Source: Symbiodinium natans (taxonomy: Eukaryota; Sar; Dinophyceae; Suessiales; Symbiodiniaceae). From it: a stretch of 32,500 bases of DNA. Position 1 is the first letter of the stretch. Every line of letters starts with the position of its first letter. A model generated the notes under the pieces. It saw only the letters and a list, made by a program, of their open reading frames with translations, searched no databases and was not told the origin of the DNA. Shown in pieces: positions 26,012-32,500 of this stretch. Location: NCBI GenBank assembly GCA_905221605.1, contig CAJNDS010002510.1, positions 250,001 through 282,500 on the forward strand, given 5' to 3'. A program made the translations under genes and the position numbers.

Positions 26012-26721
26012 CCGCGCATGCCCCCGCCGACTACGGTACGTGCGCTGACGTTGACGCGCGGCCGCTGGGTTCGACTGGTGCTCAGGGTTTAGGGTTTAGG
26101 GTTTAGGGTTTAGGGTTTAGGGTTTAGGCGACGATTTGCGGCGGTCCGTGGAAGTCCACGGCGAGGAGGCAGCCATGCTCGAAGCGGGGCAAAGGCTCAA
26201 GTGGGAGTGACGTTTCCTCAGGCCACGAACCCGCACAACCCGCCAAGGGATACCAGGCCCTATAAGCCCTAAACCCTAAGCCCTCCCTGCCTTCCTACCA
26301 CTGCCTGGGGAGAGTTTCTGAGAACCCTTGTCTGGTTCTTCAAGCTTACTGGTTCGTAGTGGGGTGACCCCATGCAATCCCTTGAAGGGTAGGTATATGC
26401 CCCCTAAGCCCTAGAGTTATACACCCCAAGCCCCACCACCCTAAGACCCCTAAAGCGTGAATCCTTCAGCTCTCTAAACCCTAAACAATAAACCCAAAAC
26501 CCTAAACCCTAAACCTTTATCCTAAGACCTCTAAAGCCTAATAGCCCTTAGCGCCGAACTTCCTCCCCGAGGTTTCGGTGCGCCAATCATCTCTATTCCG
26601 TCTTTGCGCCCCGGGCGTCAGACTCGCGCCAGTGAGCGCGTTCCTTTTTTTTTGGGCTTCGGGTGCAGCGTTTGGGGTGTTTTTTGGTTTTGAGCCTTTT
26701 TGTTGTCAAGGCTTTCATGTT
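26012..26721. other. Non-genic spacer with one TTTAGGG block
   Basis: TTTAGGG block at 26083-26128, scattered degenerate copies at 26395-26525, GC-rich unique patches at 26012-26080 and 26550-26640, and T-rich sequence to 26721. No gene was recognised. Confidence 0.55.
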
Positions 26722-27028
26722 CCCTAAACCCTAAACCCTAAACCCTAAACCCTAAACCCTAAACCCTAAACCCTAAACCCTAAACCCTAAACCCTAAACC
26801 CTAAACCCTAAACCCTAAACCCTAAACCCTAAACCCTAAACCCTAAACCTAAACCATAAACCCTAAACCCTAAACCCTAAACCCTAAACCCTAAACCCTA
26901 AACCCTAAACCCTAAACCCTAAACCCTAAACCCTAAACCCGAAACCCTAAACCCTAAACCATAAACACTAAACCCTAAACCCTAAACCCTAAACCCTAAA
27001 CCCTAAACCCTAAACCCTAAACCCTAAC
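26722..27028. repeat. Long CCCTAAA tract
   Basis: About 300 bp, near pure, with single CCATAAA, CCCGAAA and CACTAAA units and a few hexamers. Confidence 0.95.
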
Positions 27029-27113
27029 CAGAAAGCCTTTTTTGGAAGGGGATGCATGTGCGGATCCTATGCCCGGTCCTCCGGGAGGACGCCATGGGGA
27101 TGTCTTTGGGTTT

Positions 27114-27210
27114 GGGTGTTCCCACGAATAATGACAGTCCTTAATGGTGATTTTACCAGGGGATACGAGAACCCCTAGTACGGACTGTCAGTATAAAGGA
27201 TGAACATCCC
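27114..27210. repeat. Fold-back element
   Basis: TGACAGTCC (27132-27140) is the exact inverse of GGACTGTCA (27182-27190). The pairing extends outward imperfectly (GGGTGTTC with GAACATCCC) and inward with GGGG/CCCC and GGT/ACC stems. No coding content. Confidence 0.7.
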
Positions 27211-28049
27211 ATCTCTTAACGTCCAGAGCGTATGCTCAGAAACGGGGTTTGTGAAGTTTCCGCCTCTTGGGTTTCGGTTTAGGACATCACTTCTTGGGGT
27301 TTAGGGTTTAGCGGGCCGCCACAAATTTAGGGTTTAGGGCTAGGGTGTAGGGGTTAGGGATGAGGGGTGTCGGTTTAGGAAATCAAGGCGCGCGGATTGG
27401 GGGGCCGTAGGCAGGATTTAGGGTTTGGCGGTGGAAGCGTCTTCTCCGAGCAGCTGGGCCTTTCTTGATGTCATAACTCCCTGCAGGGTTGAGGGTTTAG
27501 GATTTCTTGAAGGTTCAGGGTACTGTCAGGTAGGAGTTGTACATGCTGAAATCATTGCCACACAACCCGAAACCCCAAACCCTAAAATCCGACACTCCGG
27601 CCCAAAGACAACTAGAGTCCTACACGAGAAGCCTCACGCACGTTTACTTGACTTGGGGGGTTACGATAATAAAGGACCCGAAGACAGACCGCCACATGGT
27701 AGGATCGCCTCAGAGTAAGGACCCCAGCTATGTTTCCCAGGCACCCCGACATCGCAAACGTGAAAGTGCGCATCGGCACCAGTAACTCCCAGACTTTCGG
27801 CCGCATGAGAGCTTCATTCAGAAAGCTGGGGGGGGGGGGGCTGGGGGTTAGGGCGTTTAGGGTCTAGATTCCCAAAGCTCTAAAGGCATAACCCGAGACC
27901 CCGAACCCTAAACCCTAATCCCTGAAGCTTAAGCTCTTGAACAAGCTGCCCTGGTGAGGGCTGCTTGAAGCGGGGATTGCGTGCAGGGCGCGTTGGCGCA
28001 GCCTGAGCCCTGAACCCTAAGACCCAAACCCGCCTGAACCCTGGACCTC
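27211..28049. other. Non-genic spacer with degenerate telomeric words and a G13 run
   Basis: Degenerate TTTAGGG copies at 27297-27360, a G-homopolymer of 13 at 27828-27840, and degenerate CCCTAAA copies at 27900-28049. Overlapping 82- and 97-codon frames near 27425-27785 show no domain and are not called. Confidence 0.5.
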
Positions 28050-28610
28050 AAAAACCCTAAACCCTAAACCCTAAACCCCAAACCCTAAACCCTAAACCCT
28101 GAACTACCCTGAACCCTTGCTGCTCGTACCCCTATAGACCCTAAACTCGAAGCCCTGAACCCTCGGTTTTGGGGTCATGGAGGGTTGAGCCTGGCAGTTG
28201 CGCTGCGTTCAGGAGTGCGCCGGCGGAGTGCGTTTGAGGGTTGGTTTTCGGGTTTGGGGTTTGGGGGTTTAGGGCTTAGGGTTTAGGGTTTAGGGTTTAG
28301 GGTGTAGGGTGTAGGGTGTAGGGCGTCAAGATCAGGGATGCTTTCGCATGTCGATACTTTCTCGTCTGGACAAGTCCCTCCGACACTTTTCTTGGCCCTA
28401 AACCCCAAACCCTCAGCCCTCAACCCTCAACCCTGAACCCTGAACCCTCAAAACCCTAAATCCCAACAAATCCCTGAACTCTTACTTCAGGCCAGACATC
28501 GGAGTCGCCACGGCTCTGGACTTCATGCCGCTGGGCACAGTGTCATCTAGGGTTTAGGGTTTAGGGTTTAGGGTTTAGGGTTTAGGGTTTAGGATTTAGG
28601 GTTTCGGCTT
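28050..28610. repeat. Alternating short telomeric tracts
   Basis: CCCTAAA at 28050-28099, TTTAGGG/TGTAGGG at 28262-28323, degenerate CCCTCAA/CCCTGAA words at 28395-28475, and TTTAGGG at 28549-28607, with unique spacers. Orientation switches three times. Confidence 0.8.
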
Positions 28611-28768
28611 CTAGGGGGTCCCTAGCTCTCACTTCTCACTCCGCTGCTGCAACAAGAAGCATGCATCAAACCACTGGTTCACAAAACGCATCAAAAGGAC
28701 CGCTCGCACATTTCTTGGCCGCCAGGCCTTACATCATCGAGCTTGAATCCCTAAGCCGTATAACCCCA
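28611..28768. other. Unique spacer
   Basis: No gene or repeat recognised. Confidence 0.4.
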
Positions 28769-28810
28769 ACCCTAAACCCTAAACCCTAAACCCTAAACCC
28801 TAAACCCTAA

Positions 28811-28873
28811 ACCCTAAACCCTAAACCCTAAACCCCTATAGAAAATAGGGGTTTAGGGTTTAGGGTTTAGGGT
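28811..28873. repeat. Perfect inverted telomeric palindrome
   Basis: A 29-bp left arm of CCCTAAA repeat ending CCCCTAT (28811-28839) is the exact inverse of the right arm starting ATAGGGG (28845-28873), with loop AGAAA. The CCCTAAA side continues left to about 28769. The arms include the same irregular C4/G4 unit, so they arose by inverted duplication rather than by two independent arrays meeting. Confidence 0.92.
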
Positions 28874-29049
28874 AAGCGAGCTGCTGGTGCTACTGCGAGC
28901 AGCAGCGAGCGTGCAGGTGCCCCTGCCAGCTCGCAGCGAAGGAACTCCACTAGCTGCACTGGAAGGTGCCGGCGTGCGCGACGCGCGTGCTGGAACTGAA
29001 GGCATGCCAGAATGGCCCGAAACCTTGGCCCAGAAGCGGCCACGACCTT
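28874..29049. other. GC-rich gene-like island
   Basis: About 170 bp without telomere words, open without stops in at least one plus frame and rich in Ala, Leu and Arg codons. It could be an exon fragment. No domain was recognised. Confidence 0.35.
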
Positions 29050-29124
29050 TAGGGTTTAGGGTTTAGGGTTTAGGGTTTAGGGTTTAGGGTTTAGGGTTTA
29101 GGGTTTAGGGTTTAGGGTTTAGGA
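29050..29124. repeat. TTTAGGG tract
   Basis: About ten pure units. Confidence 0.95.
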
Positions 29125-29534
29125 TGCGAACATTTCTGGAGGCCTTGGAGACTCTTGGAGGGGTTTGGGAGTGCTGTGAGCTGCGAGGGCGCTTGGCGCT
29201 GTGGTGCCCCGGCCCCCTCTGAGAGCCCCCGCGCACCCAGAGGATTCTGAGGCTGTTGTACCCTAAACCCTAAACCCTAAACCCTAAACCCTAAACCCTA
29301 AACCCTAAACCCTAGACCTAAACCCTAAACCCTAAACCCTAAACCCCTAAACCCCAAACCCTAAACCCTAAACCCTAAACCCTAAACCCTAAACCCTAAA
29401 CCCTAAACCCTAAACCCTAAACCCTAAAACCTCAACCCTAAACCCTAAACCCTAAACCCTAAACCCTAAACCCTAAACCCTAAACCCTAAACCCTAAACC
29501 CTAAACCCTAAACCCTAAACCCTAAACCCTAAAC
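29125..29534. repeat. Spacer and long CCCTAAA tract
   Basis: About 135 bp of unique GC-rich sequence, then a CCCTAAA array from 29259 with a few irregular units near 29312-29355. Confidence 0.9.
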
Positions 29535-29920
29535 AACCCGACTAAGGACAGGAGTGGGGTTGTTGGGAGGGAACGCGAACCTTGGCGCACACCGCAACAC
29601 ACGCCCAGCATAGTGGCATGTGCCGAGCATCTGACGCACAAACCCTAAACAGTAAACCCCAACCCTGAGCCCGGAACCCTCGCTCCTAAGCCCCAAGCTC
29701 GATACCCCAAGACCCCTAAACCCTAAGCCCTAAGCCCTAAGCCCTAAGCCCTAAACCCTAAACCCTAAACCCTAAACCCTAAACCCTAAACCCGAAACCC
29801 GAAACCCTCAAGCCCAACCAGGCTTGGCTTGGATGGCGAAACTCCGGTCTCCGCACTGGCGGGGACGATTTCATTGGGGAGGGGGGTCGGGGAAGTGTGG
29901 GTTCGAGGTCGAAGATTGAC
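29535..29920. other. Spacer with a CCCTAAG/CCCTAAA block
   Basis: Unique sequence to about 29640, degenerate copies to 29715, a block of CCCTAAG then CCCTAAA at about 29717-29810, then unique sequence. Confidence 0.65.
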
Positions 29921-30246
29921 AGGGTTTAGGGTTGAGGGTTTTGGAATTTAGGTTTTTAGGCTTAGTTTTTTGTGTTTCGGTTTTTAGGCTGAGTTTTTTT
30001 GGGAGTTCAGGTTTTCAGGCTTCGGGTTTGTGAGTTTAGGATTCAGATTCAGGCTTTGGCCTTTCGGGTTTAAGGATTTTGGATTTGGGGTCTAGGAGTT
30101 TGGGCTCAGGTTTTCAAAGTTTTTGGGGGGTTCGGGGTTCAGGGCTGTGAGATACCAGGGCTCAATGTGGCCTGCAAGCGTTGGCAGCAACGAAGGGACG
30201 GCCCCAGCAAGCTCTTCAGCGTACTGTTGGCTGCACTCCCACCTCT
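29921..30246. repeat. Highly decayed TTTAGGG-like tract and spacer
   Basis: From 29921 to about 30147 the sequence is built of GGGTTT-, AGGTTTT- and GGCTT-type words at irregular spacing, like an ancient TTTAGGG array after many mutations. Unique sequence follows. Confidence 0.5.
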
Positions 30247-30248
30247 AC

Positions 30249-30394
30249 AACCCTGAACCCTGAACCCTGAACCCTGAACCCTGAACCCTGAACCCTAAAC
30301 CCTAAACCCTAAACCCTAAACCCTAAACCCTAAACCCTAAACCCTAAACCCTAAACCCTAAACCCTAAACCCTAAACCCTAAACCCTAAACCCT
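30249..30394. repeat. CCCTGAA then CCCTAAA tract
   Basis: Six to seven CCCTGAA units followed by about fifteen CCCTAAA units, with a single boundary between the two types. Confidence 0.95.
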
Positions 30395-30544
30395 TTACAA
30401 GTCCACACGGAGAACGTTTGGCACTAGGGGCCCTACATTGGAGACCGTTTAGGATTTGGGCCAGGCTTTTTTTGGTTTAACGTTTTGTATGGCTTAAGGC
30501 TTGCGACTGTTCAATGCTGAAATCAGGGAGTGGTTGTTTGGAGC
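30395..30544. other. Unique spacer
   Basis: No gene or repeat recognised. Confidence 0.4.
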
Positions 30545-30990
30545 AAACCCCTAAACCCCAAAACCCCTGAACCCCTAACCCCCTAAACCCCTAAACCCCT
30601 AAGCCCCTAAACCCCTAAGCCCCGAAAACCCCTAAACCCCTAAACCCCTAAAGCCCTAAAGCCCTAAAGCCCTAAAGCCCTAAAGCCCTAAAGCCCTAAA
30701 GCCCTAAAGCCCTAGAGCCCTAAACCCCAAAACCCCCCTAAACCGCCCCCAAACCCCCAAACCCCCTAAACCCCTAAACCCCTAAACCCCTAAACCCCTA
30801 AACCCCTAAACCCCTAAACCCCTAAACCCCTAAACCCCTAAACCCCTAAACCCCTAAACCCCTAAACCCCCAAACCCCTAACCCCTAACCCCTAAACCCC
30901 CTAACCCGAAACCCCTAAACCCGAAACCCTAAACCCTAAGCTCCTAAACCCTAAGCCCTAAACCCTATACCCCAAACCCTAGAATGGTTT
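30545..30990. repeat. Octamer-variant telomere-like array
   Basis: The unit here is eight bases. There is a block of CCCTAAAG copies (about 30645-30720) and a long block of CCCCTAAA copies (about 30765-30870), with C-rich irregular units between. It returns to heptamers at about 30920. Confidence 0.92.
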
Positions 30991-31756
30991 GCAGGTGGGA
31001 GGTGTCTTCTCTGCGCCGTCCTCGGTGCCCGAATGCCAGAGAGCCACCAACAGTTTCCCACAAGTCCCTAAACCCTAAACCCTCAACCCTAAACCCTAAC
31101 CCCTATCTAAGGTTCAGGACTTCGGGTTCAGGATGATGAGTTGAGGGATGTGGGGTGTAAGGTTTAGGGTTTAGAGGTTTAGCGGGTGGGGTTTAGGGTT
31201 GGGGTTTTAAGTTTGAGGGCTTAGGGGCCGTAGGGTTTAGGGGCTCAGGGCCCATGAGCCCAAGCAAGCTTAGGCAGGGTTTAGGGTTTAGGGCTCGGGG
31301 TTTAGGGTTTAGGGTTTAGGGCTCAGGGTTTAGGGTTCAGGGAGGGGGTTGTTGTTTTTTTCTGAAATTTGAAGTCTCATTGGGATTAACCTTAAAAAAA
31401 ACAACTGCCGACATTTTGTTCCCCTCCTCACGAATTGAAGGATTGAGTTGGCGGTTCGTGGGGGCTTAGGGTGTAGGGACCCCTAAACCCTATGCCCTTA
31501 ACCCTTAACCTTCTAACCCTAAACCTTTAAACACTAGACCCTCAACCCTACACCCAAAATCTTTGTGTTTTGCCGTATAGAGCCCTTCTTCGAGTGGTCC
31601 CAGCATGCGAAGGCGGTTGCGGGTTTGGGGCTTGCTGGCTGAGACATCTCGTCCAAAACATTTGAGAACAAATATTCCAAGATGGGGGTTTCCGAAATTA
31701 GGGGCACCTTCTTGGCGCGCTAAGCCCCAAGTTTTTTGTCCCCTGAAAAGCTTTAA
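30991..31756. other. Spacer with short telomeric copies in both orientations
   Basis: CCCTAAA copies at 31067-31105 and 31480-31550; TTTAGGG/TCAGGG copies at 31150-31345. The unique DNA between holds no recognised gene. Confidence 0.55.
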
Positions 31757-31852
31757 AACCCCTAAACCCTAAACCCTAAACCCTAAACCCTAAACCCTAA
31801 ACCCTAAACCCTAAACCCTAAACCCTGAACCCTAAACCCTAAACCCTAAACC
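31757..31852. repeat. CCCTAAA tract
   Basis: About thirteen units, one of them CCCTGAA. Confidence 0.95.
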
Positions 31853-32036
31853 CCCAACCCATCTCATCCCGACGCTCAGTCCATCGCGATGCCAATCGCC
31901 AGTGTCGCTGCTGTGCAGCTGCTTGGCATGCCAAGTACGGGTAGGAGGTTTAGGGTTTAGGGTTTAGGGTTTAAGGGCCATATAGGGGTCGGAATAGCTC
32001 TTCCCTTCTGATCCCTGTACCATTGTACTTCGATCA
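31853..32036. other. Unique spacer with a short TTTAGGG block
   Basis: Four TTTAGGG-type copies at 31947-31975. No gene was recognised. Confidence 0.5.
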
Positions 32037-32040
32037 CCCC

Positions 32041-32071
<31 letters not shown>

Positions 32072-32275
32072 AAACAAATTCACAACTACATATTATTGGT
32101 AGGATTACTATTGTTATTAGTATCATTATTGTCATTGTTGTTCTTATTATTACTATTATTATTATTATTAGAATTATTAGTATTCTCATCATTATTATTA
32201 TTACTACTATTATTCTAGTTTTTAGTATTGCGATTCTTATTATTCTAACTATTAAGGCCACTCTTTTAGACACCA
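32037..32275. repeat. C25-A13 homopolymer pair and degenerate (ATT)n block
   Basis: Twenty-five C (32037-32061), thirteen A (32062-32074), then about 180 bp of AT-rich degenerate ATT/ATC triplets. Open frames on both strands here are low-complexity artefacts (poly-Ile/Pro) and are not genes. Confidence 0.9.
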
Positions 32276-32500
32276 CGGCGCAGATCAGTGTGTAGGGTTA
32301 GCCGGTTAGCCTCGAGTTGGGGTTTAGGATACTAAGGTCAAGGGACCAAGGCAGGAACCCTTATAAGAGACCTTAGGCGTTATTCAGGGGTTATTCAGGG
32401 GCTACTTGGGTATATAGGGACTATATAAGATACCCCTTAGTAAGTGGTTGGCAGGGTTTAAGGTGTTTACAGGTTAGGGGGTGGATGCTTCAAACCCAGG
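32276..32500. other. Unique end of window
   Basis: Non-repetitive sequence with small direct repeats (GTTATTCAGGGG occurs twice, TATATA words near 32410-32430). It resembles the fold-back islands in composition, but no clear inverted pair was found. Confidence 0.4.

Noticed and set aside
26194-26201. A third GGCTCAAG word that could be called a spliced-leader relic
   Set aside because: Only the 8-mer matches in continuous alignment, and about one such word is expected by chance in a window this size.
32023-32295. 80-90-codon frames on both strands
   Set aside because: They are translations of poly-C and ATT microsatellite sequence.

Overview
The window looks like eukaryotic nuclear DNA, most likely from a dinoflagellate or another alveolate. 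Outside about 13 kb of coding sequence it is a mosaic of tracts of the telomere heptamer CCCTAAA/TTTAGGG in both orientations, broken every few hundred bases by short non-telomeric segments. The TTTAGGG type alone also fits coccidia such as Eimeria, chromerids and green plants. The dinoflagellate preference rests on the RNA-binding, CCCH-rich retroelement proteins and on two spliced-leader-like sequences, and it is an inference.

Region 1 (1-11425): telomere-like tracts, diverged variants (CCCTGAA, CCCCAAA, CCCTAGA) and short islands. Several islands are fold-back (hairpin) elements, and two are diverged copies of one dispersed repeat (397-507 and 10840-10949). No convincing gene was found.

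Region 2 (11426-20311): an LTR retrotransposon inserted in a telomeric tract. Its 289/290-bp LTRs differ by one A in a homopolymer, it is flanked by a CCCTA target duplication, and it has a copia-like primer-binding site complementary to the anticodon arm of initiator tRNA-Met and a polypurine tract. The interior is filled by three long consecutive open frames, each shifted -1 from the one before. They show a WW domain, an S1-like domain, two MLLE (PABC)-like domains, six CCCH zinc fingers, a SAM-like domain and basic tails. I see no protease, integrase, reverse transcriptase or RNase H. It therefore looks like a young non-autonomous element that encodes an mRNP-style polyprotein.

Region 3 (20312-about 24830): a pure telomeric tract, then an intact-looking copy of a positive-strand RNA-virus-like genome. 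It has a short 5' leader able to form a hairpin, a 260-residue ORF1, an RNA-dependent RNA polymerase frame that overlaps ORF1 in the +1 frame, and a hairpin-rich 3' untranslated region. No capsid gene is visible.

Region 4 (24831-32500): a possible LINE endonuclease fragment, then more telomere-like mosaic. It includes a perfect 29-bp inverted telomeric palindrome, another fold-back, an octamer-variant array and a C25-A13-(ATT)n low-complexity block. No other gene is supported.
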